Shown in pieces: positions 41,061-49,820 of a DNA stretch of 64,000 bases (the stretch's first letter is position 1; the number at the start of each line of letters is the position of its first letter). Source of the DNA: WHSW01 sp963749365 (GTDB lineage: Bacteria > Actinomycetota > Thermoleophilia > Solirubrobacterales > 70-9). The notes under the pieces were generated by a model, which searched no databases, was not told the origin of the DNA, and worked only from the letters and a program-made list of their open reading frames with translations. Location: contig CAVVME010000003.1 of assembly GCA_963749365.1 (NCBI GenBank), positions 1,426,001 through 1,490,000 on the forward strand, read 5' to 3'. The translations under genes and the position numbers were made by a program.

Positions 41061-42781
41061 GCTACCGGGGTCGTCGCCGGCCGTGCCGCGCGCAGCCGGA
41101 CCCAGAACGTGCTCCCCTGCCCCTCGACCGACTCGACTCCGATCTCACCTCCCATCACGTCGACCATCCGCCGTGCGATCGAGAGGCCGAGCCCGAAGCC
41201 CTCCTGCTCGAGCGAGCCCGAGCCACGGTAGAAGCGCTCGAAGATCCGGTTGACCTCATCCGGGGAGATCCCGCTGCCGCTGTCTCGGACCCGGATCGTC
41301 ACCTCGCCCGACGGGTCGCGCTGCGCGCCGACCGTGACCCTGCCGGGCGCCTCGGTGTTCTTGAACGCGTTCGTGAGCAGCCCGATCAGCACCTGGCGCA
41401 GCAGCACCCGGTCACCCTGCGCGACCACATCGGGGGCGAACTCGACCTCGACGTCGATCCCCTCCGGAGCGGCCACCGCCTCGGTCGCCTCCTCGACCAC
41501 GATCGCCACGTCGAGCGCCTCGGTCCCGCCCTCGCCCACCGCCTCCATCCGCGCCAGGGTGAGCAACGACTCGGTCAGCCGGCTGATCCGCTCCGCATCG
41601 TCGGAGAGCCGGGAGAGGAAGTGCTCGCGGGCCTCGGGGTCGTCCTTGGCGCCGGCGCGCAGGACCTCGACCGAGCCCGAGATGCCGGCGATCGGGTTGC
41701 GCAGCTCGTGCGCAGCGTTGGAGACGAACTCGCGCTCGGCGAGCTCGCGGCGCAGCTCCTCGGTGCGGTCGCGGACCACCGCGAGGACGGCGTTCTCGGC
41801 CGGCAGCCGGCGCGCGCTGAGGCTGTAGACGCGGTCGCCGACCCGGAGCGCGTCGTTCTCGACCACGGCTCGCCGGTCGGCGCGCCGAAACCACGGCACC
41901 AGCGCCGGGATCGCCCGCCCGTCCTCGCCGATCAGGTCCGCGGCGGCGGCGTTCGTGAACACGATCTCGCCGTCGGGGAGGACGACCATCACCGCCTCGC
42001 CGAGCGCCTCGAGGATCGCCGAGAGCCGGTCGCGCTCCTCGCGCAGGGCGCTGAAGGTCTGGCGCAGGGCGCCGCGCATCCGCTCCAGCGCCCGGCCGAG
42101 GTCGGTGATCTCATCGCGCCCGCCGGCGCCCTCGAGCGGCTCGTCGAGCTCGCCGGCGCTGATCCGCGCGGCGCTGTCGGCGAGCCGCTTGATCCGCGAG
42201 GTGATCGCGCTGGCGATCAGGAACGAGACCAGGATCGCGACCAGCACCGCAACCCCGAGCGCCGTCAGGCGGTCACCTTGTGACTCCTCGATCGCGCCCA
42301 CCACCTGCGGCGACGGCACCGCGCGCCCGAGGATCGCGCCGTCGATCGTGCCCTCGCGGAAGATCGGGACCGAGACGATCGTCGCCCCGTCGGGGAGCTG
42401 CTCGACGTACCGGGTGCCGATCAGCGAGGCGCGGACCGCGTCGCGCCGGCCCTCGACCGAGCCGAGGTCGAACCCCTGCGCGACCCTGGTCGTGCCGAGG
42501 CTGCCGTCCTCGTTGAAGACCCAGGCCGAGTAGCCCTCCTCGGTGATCCCGGCGAGGGTCGTCGGCGCGTCCTTGCGCGGCCGGTTGCCGATCTCGTCGG
42601 CGAGGTTGACCGTGCGCCCGATCGCGATCTGGGTCAGCTCGTCGTCGGCTGCCTGCTCGCCGGTGTCGCTAACCAGCAGGTAGGCGAGCCCGGCGGTGAT
42701 CAGGGCGACCGCCGCGAAAGCGACCGCGAGGTAGAGGCGGACGCCGAATGGCCGTCTGCGGACCGAGCGAAGCGGCTCCAT
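41057..42781 (-). CDS. Membrane sensor histidine kinase
   Basis: 574 residues. TM1 (about 15-37), extracellular sensor (about 38-170), TM2 (172-194), HAMP (195-245), PAS (about 250-340, LEALGEAVMVVLPDGEIVFT), HisKA with the phospho-acceptor His358 (FVSNAAHELRNPIAGISGS), and an HATPase with the N box LIGLLTNAFKNTE and DSGSGISPDEV plus GFGLGLSIARRMV. The first gene of a two-gene operon with the response regulator. The layout resembles PhoR/ResE-type kinases; the signal is unknown. Confidence 0.92.
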   Translation of the reverse strand: MEPLRSVRRRPFGVRLYLAVAFAAVALITAGLAYLLVSDTGEQAADDELTQIAIGRTVNLADEIGNRPRKDAPTTLAGITEEGYSAWVFNEDGSLGTTRVAQGFDLGSVEGRRDAVRASLIGTRYVEQLPDGATIVSVPIFREGTIDGAILGRAVPSPQVVGAIEESQGDRLTALGVAVLVAILVSFLIASAITSRIKRLADSAARISAGELDEPLEGAGGRDEITDLGRALERMRGALRQTFSALREERDRLSAILEALGEAVMVVLPDGEIVFTNAAAADLIGEDGRAIPALVPWFRRADRRAVVENDALRVGDRVYSLSARRLPAENAVLAVVRDRTEELRRELAEREFVSNAAHELRNPIAGISGSVEVLRAGAKDDPEAREHFLSRLSDDAERISRLTESLLTLARMEAVGEGGTEALDVAIVVEEATEAVAAPEGIDVEVEFAPDVVAQGDRVLLRQVLIGLLTNAFKNTEAPGRVTVGAQRDPSGEVTIRVRDSGSGISPDEVNRIFERFYRGSGSLEQEGFGLGLSIARRMVDVMGGEIGVESVEGQGSTFWVRLRAARPATTPVA

Positions 42782-42802
42782 GGCCGGATTATCCCGGCCC
42801 GT

Positions 42803-44809
42803 TCAGCGGCTGCGGATCAGCTTCAGGCGCTTCCGGCGATCGTTGCGGGTGCCGTAGTCGGGGCGATAGGCGACCTTCACCTTGATCCGGGCACGTCCCC
42901 GGTCGGTGAGCTTGCGCTTGAGCGAGCCCTTGGGACGCAACGAGAGCTTGAAGCTGCCGGCCCGGTTCGGCTCGCGCCGGTCCGTCTTCAGCCCCTTGCC
43001 GGCGAGCGAGATGCGGCCCGGGCCCGGAATCTTGACCGTGAGCTTCGCGGCTCCGTTGGGCTTGCGCCGCAGCTTTCCGAATCGGAATTCGTTCGACGGC
43101 TCGATCCGCTCGAACCAGATCGGGCTCGAGTAGACCTCGACCCGGTCACCGCCGGAGGCCTTGCGGACGACCTCGAGCGAGTAGCGGCCGGAGGCGGTGA
43201 CCTCGAAGGCGTGGACGAGCTCATCCGCGGCGATCGGCACGGTCTGGATCACGGTCCCGTCGCGCAACAGCCTGAGCTCGTGCGGCCCCGGGCGGGCGGC
43301 GCTCGGTCCGGCGCCGACGACCCGGGCCTTGAGCTTCGCGACCGGGCCGCTCAGCGAGTCGCCGATGATCACCGCGGGGGCGCCCGGCGAGCGGGCGGTG
43401 AGCCGGACGTCGGGCCCGTCGCCGCCGTACACCTTGACGTAGGTGTGGTCCTCGCGAATCCCCTGCTCGATCGCCGCCTTCGAGAGCTGCTCCGCGTAGA
43501 CCACGGTCGATGCCCGGCCGATCGGAGCCGAAGTGACCGAGAACTGGTCGGCCTGGTGGGAGTCGCTCGATCCGACCGCGGCGACGTGCGCGCCGCTCGC
43601 GAGCGCCTCCTCGTAGAAGGCGATCGCCGTCTCGGTGAACGGGTTGACCGCCGTCCCCAGCTCGGCGGGGCCGGTCTGGATCTCGATCGAGTCGACGAGC
43701 CCGAAGTCGGTCTCGGCCGCCGTGTAGTCCCAGGGGCAGCCGCGGCAGAGGGTCGGGGCGTCGGGAAAGATCGTCGGGTGGTTGATCTGGGTCCAGCCGT
43801 CGGCGGCGCCGATGAGCGCGAACTGGCTCGCCGGGACGACCGCATCCTGGGTCCTGACCAGGGTCGCGGGAGGCCCGGGCTCGAGTCGGTACACCGGCCC
43901 GCCGCGGTAGTCGGCGAAGGCGCTCGACCCATGCTCGTTGTGGTGGCCGGTGTAGGTCGTCACCTCGGTGCCTGGGATGATCAGCCTGCCGGGATAGTCG
44001 GGCTGATAGCGCCCCGCCTCGCCGGCGAAGACATCGTTGTTGTGGTCGACGACGGTGATGAAGTCGAGCCCGGCGCCGCCCTGGGCGAGCGGCCGGAAGG
44101 CGTAGTCGAGCGAGTCACGCACCAGGGCGTTGCCAGGCTCCTGCTCGCCGTGGGCGTGCAGGTCGCCCGCGTACCAACCCGGGCTCTGGTTCGCGGGCGA
44201 GCTGTCGTAGGGCGCCCGCGAGTAGGGATCATTCGACCACGACGGGTCATCGCTCGTCTCCACCCGCACTCGCCAGGCGACTCCGTCGGGGTCGACCGGG
44301 GGGCCGACGATCGAGGCGAGCCCGAGCTCGACCGCCCACTTGCCGGCCGGGATCGGTCCCGGCTGGTAGGCGCGGGTGGTAGAACCGCTCACGTAGGCCT
44401 TCCTCGAGGACTCGTATGTGGTCGCGTCCGTGAACCCGTCGACGGCGATCGCGAGATCGCGGACCGCGCTCCCGCTCCAGCCGCGCCGCTCGGCCATCCC
44501 CCAGCCCGCCTGCCCGGCCGGGCGAGGCTCGAAGACGCCGATGTCGAGCGTGTTGCCCGAACCGCCGGGCGGCTGATCGAAGCAATAGCGGACCCTGATC
44601 GCGGTGCTGGCGTCGGGGACGTCGAAGGGGATCTGCACGTAGGCGCCCTGCCGCGAGGCGGAGAACGCCCCGGCGAACTCCTCGGACGTGTCCATCGTCG
44701 GATCGGCAGCCCCGGCGATCGCGCAGTCGGCCGATGCCGCGGCGGGAGTCGCGAGCGCCACCGCGACCGCGACCGCGACCGCCGATGCCGATCGCCTCAC
44801 CGCGTCCAC
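42803..44809 (-). CDS. Secreted CehA/McbA-type PHP-domain metallohydrolase
   Basis: 668 residues from a GTG at 44807-44809 (GTG at 44836 would add 9 residues). A signal peptide ends near AAASA. After an N-terminal beta domain, WYAGDLHAHGEQEPGNALVR, FITVVDHNNDVFAG, TEVTTYTGHHNEHGSSAF and AVGSSDSHQADQF supply the metal-binding His/Asp of the PHP fold used by phosphoesterases and related hydrolases. The C terminus (RRKPNGAAKLTVKIPGPGRI, then LRPKGSLKRKLTDRGRARIK) is a Lys/Arg-rich beta domain that I associate with Thermoleophilia surface proteins. Substrate unknown. Confidence 0.83.
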   Translation of the reverse strand: MDAVRRSASAVAVAVAVALATPAAASADCAIAGAADPTMDTSEEFAGAFSASRQGAYVQIPFDVPDASTAIRVRYCFDQPPGGSGNTLDIGVFEPRPAGQAGWGMAERRGWSGSAVRDLAIAVDGFTDATTYESSRKAYVSGSTTRAYQPGPIPAGKWAVELGLASIVGPPVDPDGVAWRVRVETSDDPSWSNDPYSRAPYDSSPANQSPGWYAGDLHAHGEQEPGNALVRDSLDYAFRPLAQGGAGLDFITVVDHNNDVFAGEAGRYQPDYPGRLIIPGTEVTTYTGHHNEHGSSAFADYRGGPVYRLEPGPPATLVRTQDAVVPASQFALIGAADGWTQINHPTIFPDAPTLCRGCPWDYTAAETDFGLVDSIEIQTGPAELGTAVNPFTETAIAFYEEALASGAHVAAVGSSDSHQADQFSVTSAPIGRASTVVYAEQLSKAAIEQGIREDHTYVKVYGGDGPDVRLTARSPGAPAVIIGDSLSGPVAKLKARVVGAGPSAARPGPHELRLLRDGTVIQTVPIAADELVHAFEVTASGRYSLEVVRKASGGDRVEVYSSPIWFERIEPSNEFRFGKLRRKPNGAAKLTVKIPGPGRISLAGKGLKTDRREPNRAGSFKLSLRPKGSLKRKLTDRGRARIKVKVAYRPDYGTRNDRRKRLKLIRSR

Positions 44810-44849
44810 AGCCCGGGAAGCTAACGGCCGGGGCACTCCCGGGGTCGGG

Positions 44850-45998
44850 TCACGAATCGAGCAGGAACTCGAGCCGGTAGGCGAGGGCCTCGAGCGCCAG
44901 CGGCTCGGAGACGTTTACCTGCAGGCGGCGGCGCGTGTCCATGACCAGCTCGGCGGCGCGCCGGGCGCGCCGGGGGTCGAGTCCCGTCGCCTGATCCTCG
45001 AGCTCCGCGCGCCGGTCGCAGCTGAGCAGCAGCTCGCCCGCCCCGTCGCCGACCGCCGCCAGGTCGCGCAGCCAGGCGCAGAGCAACCCGAGGCCCAAGT
45101 CGAGGGTCTGGGTGCGGACCTGGCGCCCGCGGCGTCTGGCTCCGTCCTCGGCCTCGCGGGCCCGCTTGCGGGCAGCCTGGCCCTCGCGCTCGGCGGCCTC
45201 GGCCTCGGCCTCGGCGGCGCGCTCACGGACTCGTTCGGCCTCGCGCTCTCCCGCGGCCTCGGCCGCCTCAACCAGCGTGGCCCACGGCGCACCGGCGAGC
45301 TCGCCCGAGCGCGCGGCGCCGGCGAGCCCCTCGGCCGCGGCCCGCAGGGCCCTGCCCTGCTCGGCGAGCAGGAACGCCGCCCGGTCGGGGTCTCCGTCGG
45401 CGAGCCGCGCGACCGCGCGGCGCTCGGCGGGATCGGCTCCGGGGTCGAGTCGGGCCTCGACCGCGTCGGGGCCGAGCCGCGAGAAGACGACCGGTCGGCA
45501 GCGCGAGCGAACCGTCTCCAGCAACGCCTCGGGCTCGGCACTGATCAGGATCAGGTGCGCGAACCGGGGTGGCTCTTCGAGCGTCTTCAGGAGAGCGTTC
45601 TGGCTCTCCTCGGCCATCGCGTCGGCGGCCTCGATCACGAACACCCGCCGGTCGCCCTCGAACGGCCGGTAGTGCGCCTGCCCGATCACTCGCTCGCGGA
45701 CCTCCTCGACCAGGTGCTGGATCCCCGGCGGGCGCAGCCAAACCAGGTCCGGGTGCGGAGAGGGATCGGCGAGCGCACGCCGGCGTGCCTCGTCGGGGTC
45801 GGGCGCGCCGGAGGCGAGCAGCTCGGCGGCGAGCGCGCGGGCGGCGGCGCGCTTGCCGGCGCCGGACGGGCCGACGAGCAGGTAGGCATGGAAGGGATCG
45901 GCCACCGCGACGGCAAGCGCGAGCGCGGCCGCCGGTTGTTCGGCGGTCGCGCTCTCGATCGCGGCGGGGATCCGCGCCGGCGCGGCGGCGGCGCTCAC
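44850..45998 (-). CDS. holB: DNA polymerase III subunit delta'
   Basis: 382 residues from a GTG. The clamp-loader AAA+ domain has YLLVGPSGAGKRAAARALAA (P-loop), EESQNALLKTLEEPPRFAHL and ILISAEPEALLETVRSRCRP (sensor region with SRC). The usual zinc-module cysteines are absent. A long E/A/R helix (about 240-282), probably coiled coil, precedes the C-terminal collar domain. It acts in the clamp-loader at the replisome. It overlaps tmk by 4 bases; the order topA-tmk-holB is typical of actinobacteria. Confidence 0.9.
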   Translation of the reverse strand: MSAAAAPARIPAAIESATAEQPAAALALAVAVADPFHAYLLVGPSGAGKRAAARALAAELLASGAPDPDEARRRALADPSPHPDLVWLRPPGIQHLVEEVRERVIGQAHYRPFEGDRRVFVIEAADAMAEESQNALLKTLEEPPRFAHLILISAEPEALLETVRSRCRPVVFSRLGPDAVEARLDPGADPAERRAVARLADGDPDRAAFLLAEQGRALRAAAEGLAGAARSGELAGAPWATLVEAAEAAGEREAERVRERAAEAEAEAAEREGQAARKRAREAEDGARRRGRQVRTQTLDLGLGLLCAWLRDLAAVGDGAGELLLSCDRRAELEDQATGLDPRRARRAAELVMDTRRRLQVNVSEPLALEALAYRLEFLLDS

Positions 45999-46609
45999 CG
46001 GTGCGCCTCGACGAGCTCGAGCAGCCGGGCGTGCACCTGCTCGGCCTCCGCGGTCGCGTCGAGGACCTCGATCCGCTCGGGGTTGCGCCGGGCGAGCTCG
46101 TCGTAGGCGTCGGCGACCCGGCGCTGGAGCTCGACCCCCTCGCCCTCGAAGCGGTCGCTGCCGTCACGGTCGCCGGCGGCGAGCCGGAGCTGGCCGCGTC
46201 GCTCGGCGAGCTCGGGGTCGATCCGCAAGAGCACGGTCAGATTCGGCACGCAGCCGTCGACCGCGAGCGCGTTCAGGCTCTCGACGGTCTCGGCCCCGAG
46301 CCCGCGGGCGATCCCCTGGTAGGCGACGGTCGAGTCGATGAATCGGTCGCAGACGACATCGACTCCGTGCTCGAGCGCCGGCGCGATCACCCGCGCGCAG
46401 AGCTCGGCCCGGGCGGCGCAGAAGAGCAGCAGCTCCGCCCTCGGGTCGAGCTCGATCGAGGCGTCCTTGAGCAGCTCGCGGACCCGCTCCCCGGCCACCG
46501 TGCCGCCGGGCTCGCGCAGCAGCAGCGCCGGCTCGCCGAGCGCCTCGGCGAGCATCGCCGCCTGGGTGGTCTTCCCGGAGCGGTCGATGCCCTCGAGGGT
46601 GATGAACAC
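45995..46609 (-). CDS. tmk: Thymidylate kinase
   Basis: 204 residues from the GTG at 46607-46609; the open frame further upstream is inside topA in another frame. FITLEGIDRSGKTTQAAML is the P-loop (GIDRSGKT rather than GxDGAGKS), LLLREPGGTVAGERVRELL is the second motif and CDRFIDSTVAYQGIARGL the DRF/Y-substrate motif. It phosphorylates dTMP to dTDP. It begins one base after the topA stop codon and overlaps holB by 4 bases, so the three genes are one transcription unit. Confidence 0.93.
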   Translation of the reverse strand: MFITLEGIDRSGKTTQAAMLAEALGEPALLLREPGGTVAGERVRELLKDASIELDPRAELLLFCAARAELCARVIAPALEHGVDVVCDRFIDSTVAYQGIARGLGAETVESLNALAVDGCVPNLTVLLRIDPELAERRGQLRLAAGDRDGSDRFEGEGVELQRRVADAYDELARRNPERIEVLDATAEAEQVHARLLELVEAHR

Positions 46610-46610
46610 C

Positions 46611-48974
46611 TCAGCGCTTGCTGCTCGAGCGGGCGCGCTTGGTGCGCGCGGTGCCGGGGTCGGGTTTCTTGCGCGGCACCCGCCGGCGCCCGCCGTTGGG
46701 CCGCGTCGCCTCCGCGGGCGCCGCCGCCTCGCCTGACGGCTCATCCGCGCCGTCGGCCCGATCGCCGTTGGCCGCCGCCTTCGCCTCCTCGCGAGCCTGC
46801 TTGGCGGCCTCGCGCTCGGCCCGCTTCTCGCGCATCTCGACCATCGTCGGGCAGTCGTCGTTCAGGCACAGCTTCCAGGGCCGCCCGGGGCCACGCTTCT
46901 TGACCGTCAGCCGTGGGCGCTCGTCGCACACCGAGCAGCGCTCCTCGAGCCGCCAGAGCTCGAAGAAGCGCCCCGGCAGCGGGCCGCTGACCCGACACGA
47001 GTCGGGGGCCTCGGGATCGTCGCGGTTCCAGCCCTCGCAGCCGTACATCCGCTTGCCGCCCTTGAGGTCGATGATCCGCAGCCGGTTCGGTCCGCCGTCG
47101 GCGCGCGCCCGACCCTCCTGCTCGCAGACCTTGCACGGGCCGAGAAACTTGTCCTCGTCCATCCCCGCCCAGATCTGCTTTGCCAGGTCCTCGCGCTTGG
47201 TCTCGAGGTCGGAGGTCGTCGAATGCAGCATCTCGCGGCTGATCCGCAGCACCTCGTCCTTGGAGATCTCGCCGCTCGCGATCTCGTCCATATCGCGCTC
47301 GAGCTCGGCGGTCATCTCGGGGGTCGCCATCCGCGGCACGTACTCGTGGAAGGCCTTGTACATCGCGATCCCGGTCTCCGACGGCTCGGGCGGGTTCGAG
47401 AACACGTAGCCGCGGTCGTAGAGCTTCTGGATGATGTCGGCGCGGGTCGCCTTGGTTCCCAGGCCGCGCTCCTCCATCAGCTCAATCAGCTTGCCCTGGC
47501 TGATCCGCGCCGGTGGCTGGGTCTCCTTGTCGACGATCCACGGCTTGCCGGCGAGCTCGAGGCTCTGGCCCTGCTCGAGCTTCGGGATCTCCTCGTCAGC
47601 CGAGCGCGCGTAGGTGTAGATCGCGGCGTAGCCGGGGTCGACGACGACTGAGCCGCGGACGAAATAGGTCTCCGAGCCCGCGTCGATGTCGGCGCGGGTG
47701 GACTCGGTGATCATCGGCGGCGCGAAGGTGGCGAGGAAGCGGCGCACGACGAGCTCGTAGACCCGGCGCTTGGGGCCCTCGAGCGCGTTCGGGTAGACCG
47801 CCTGGGCCGGGTGGATCGGCGGGTGGTCGGTGGTCTCCTTCTTGCCCCGAGTCGGGGAGAGCTTGCCGTCGAGCAGCGAGGCGGCGGCGGCGAAGTCGGG
47901 GATCCGGGCCAGCGAGACGACCAGCTCGCGGGTGTTCAACGATGGCGGGTAGACGGTGTTGTCGGTCCGCGGGTAGGAGATGAAGCCGTCCATGTAGAGG
48001 TCCTCGGCGATCCGCATCGCCGCCGCCGGGGTGATCCCGAGCCGGCTCGAGGCGTCGGTGGTGAAGGCGGTCGTGTTGAGCGGGGTCGGCGGCTTGCGAG
48101 TGTTGCGGCGGGACGAGACCTCCTTCACCACTCCGGGGCTCGCGGTGGCGGCCAGCGCCGCGTCGGCCTCGGCGCGATCCCAGAACTTGTCGGTCGCGTG
48201 GTGGGCCTCGAACGAGCCGTCGGGGTGGGCGAACTTCGCCAACAGCTCCCAATATGGCTTCCGCACGTGGGCGCGGCGCTCGAGCTCGCGCTCGACGATC
48301 AGCGCCAGGGTCGGGCTCTGCACGCGGCCGACGGAGAGGAAGTTGGATCCGAAGCGGCGGGTCGCGAGCGACACCGCGCGGGTCAGGGTCGCGCCCCAGA
48401 TCAGGTCGATGTCCTGGCGCGCGGCACCGGCGTAGGCGAGGTCGTACGAGAACCGGTCGAGGTTCGAGAAGGCGCGCTCGATCTCGTCCTTGGTCAGGGC
48501 GGAGTAGCGGGCCCGAGCGATCGGCGGGCGCTCCGCGAGGATCTGGCGAGCGTCCCCGGCGGAGTCGGCGACGAGTGCCGTCTCGGCGACTGCCGGGTTC
48601 ACCTCGAGCACCTGCTGGAGCGCCTCGAGCCCGATCAGCTCGCCCTCGCGGTCGTAGTCGGTGGCGATGACGATCGATTCCGCGCCCTTGGCGAGCTTGC
48701 GGACCGCCTTGACCACGTTCTTGTCGGTCGGCTCGCCGACGAGCTCGGCGTCGATCAGCTCGTGCAGGTCGGTCTCCTGCCAGTTCGAATAGCCCTCGGC
48801 GAAGGCGACGCTCATCACGTGGCCCTTGAGCCCGACCGCCATCTGCTCGTCGCCGGCGTCGGTCCAGGTGTAGAAGGGGACCTTGTAGGTCGCGTCCTCC
48901 GACGCGTCGCCGGCGCTGAGGATGTCGGCGATCTTGCGCGCCGAGTTGTTCTTCTCCGTGATGATCAGCCTCAT
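46611..48974 (-). CDS. topA: Type IA DNA topoisomerase I, archaeal-type
   Basis: 787 residues from the ATG at 48972-48974. The Toprim domain reads MRLIITEKNNSARKIADILS and IATDYDREGELIGLEALQQ (DYDREGE at 106-112), where bacterial TopA has DEDREGEAI. ARQDIDLIWGATLTRAVSLA and NFLSVGRVQSPTLALIVERE also match archaeal (haloarchaeal-like) enzymes as I remember them. The catalytic tyrosine is Tyr334 in FISYPRTDNTVYP. The C-terminal part has zinc-finger pairs (CKVCEQ, CSVCDE, CLNDDC) and a basic tail. It relaxes negative supercoils. The locus is the normal bacterial one. Confidence 0.92.
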   Translation of the reverse strand: MRLIITEKNNSARKIADILSAGDASEDATYKVPFYTWTDAGDEQMAVGLKGHVMSVAFAEGYSNWQETDLHELIDAELVGEPTDKNVVKAVRKLAKGAESIVIATDYDREGELIGLEALQQVLEVNPAVAETALVADSAGDARQILAERPPIARARYSALTKDEIERAFSNLDRFSYDLAYAGAARQDIDLIWGATLTRAVSLATRRFGSNFLSVGRVQSPTLALIVERELERRAHVRKPYWELLAKFAHPDGSFEAHHATDKFWDRAEADAALAATASPGVVKEVSSRRNTRKPPTPLNTTAFTTDASSRLGITPAAAMRIAEDLYMDGFISYPRTDNTVYPPSLNTRELVVSLARIPDFAAAASLLDGKLSPTRGKKETTDHPPIHPAQAVYPNALEGPKRRVYELVVRRFLATFAPPMITESTRADIDAGSETYFVRGSVVVDPGYAAIYTYARSADEEIPKLEQGQSLELAGKPWIVDKETQPPARISQGKLIELMEERGLGTKATRADIIQKLYDRGYVFSNPPEPSETGIAMYKAFHEYVPRMATPEMTAELERDMDEIASGEISKDEVLRISREMLHSTTSDLETKREDLAKQIWAGMDEDKFLGPCKVCEQEGRARADGGPNRLRIIDLKGGKRMYGCEGWNRDDPEAPDSCRVSGPLPGRFFELWRLEERCSVCDERPRLTVKKRGPGRPWKLCLNDDCPTMVEMREKRAEREAAKQAREEAKAAANGDRADGADEPSGEAAAPAEATRPNGGRRRVPRKKPDPGTARTKRARSSSKR

Positions 48975-49045
48975 CGCGGCGCGAGAGTAGCAGGGGGTCC
49001 TAACGGCTCCGGCAGGCTCTCGGCCGGGGCGCGAAGCGCCCCCGA

Positions 49046-49051
49046 TACGCT
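49046..49051 (+). promoter_or_regulatory. -10 hexamer ahead of the siroheme gene region
   Basis: TACGCT ends 6 bases before an ATG at 49058, the same leaderless spacing seen elsewhere. If used, translation would start at 49058, or 49058-49138 is a leader. Confidence 0.45.
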
Positions 49052-49138
49052 TCCGGCATGCCCGCACAGGCATATGCCGGCAAGGAATGCGTCTGCCAGC
49101 TGCGACTCGGGATCTGCGACCAATCGTGCGTCAGGGGG

Positions 49139-49810
49139 ATGCTGGAGACGCCTCTTTACGTCGCCTGCCTGCGCCTCGAGGGCCGCCGCTGCCTGGTCGT
49201 CGGCGGGGGTCAGATCGGGCTCGAGAAGGTCGAGGGCCTGCTCGCCTGCGGCGGTCAGGTGGCCCTGGTCGCCCCGACCGCGGTCGCCGAGCTCGAGCAG
49301 TACGCGCGCGAGGGCTCGATCGCATGGGAACGGCGCGAGTACCGGCCGGCCGACCTCGAGGGCGTCTTTCTGGCGATCGCGGCCACCGACGACACCGACG
49401 TCAACATCGCCGTCTACGAGCAGGCCGAGCGGCGGGCAATGCTGGTCAACGTCGTCGACGTGCCGCCGCTGTGCAATTTCATCCTCCCGGCGATCGTGCG
49501 CACAGGTCCGCTCGCGATCGCGATCTCCACCGCCGGCGCCTCGCCGGCGCTGGCGAAGCGGCTGAAGCACGAGATCGCCGACCAGTTCGGCGAGCCCTAC
49601 GCGCGCCTGGCGGTGATCCTCAACGATTCCCGCGGCTGGGCGAAAGCGACCCTGCCCACATACCGCGACCGCAAGGAGTTCTTCGAGGGGATCGTCAACG
49701 GCGAGCCCGACCCGGTCGAGCTGATCCGCGGCGGCCGCGAGCGCGAGCTCCTCGAGCTGATCGAGGCGGCGAAGCGCGTCCACGCCTCGGCAGCCACGCC
49801 GGCCGCCTGA
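49139..49810 (+). CDS. Precorrin-2 dehydrogenase / sirohydrochlorin ferrochelatase-like (CysG N-terminal type)
   Basis: 223 residues from the ATG at 49139. LYVACLRLEGRRCLVVGGGQ then IGLEKVEGLLACGG is the NAD-binding fold; FLAIAATDDTDVNIAVYEQA, NVVDVPPLCNFILPAIVRTG and STAGASPALAKRLKHEIAD are typical Met8/CysG-N motifs. It oxidises precorrin-2 to sirohydrochlorin and may insert iron, for siroheme of sulfite/nitrite reductase. The methyltransferase half is absent. An in-frame ATG at 49058 would add 27 residues with four Cys (CVCQLRLGICDQSC); this is either a true N-terminal extension or a Cys-rich leader. Confidence 0.85.
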   Translation: MLETPLYVACLRLEGRRCLVVGGGQIGLEKVEGLLACGGQVALVAPTAVAELEQYAREGSIAWERREYRPADLEGVFLAIAATDDTDVNIAVYEQAERRAMLVNVVDVPPLCNFILPAIVRTGPLAIAISTAGASPALAKRLKHEIADQFGEPYARLAVILNDSRGWAKATLPTYRDRKEFFEGIVNGEPDPVELIRGGRERELLELIEAAKRVHASAATPAA

Positions 49811-49820
49811 ACCGCGGCCG

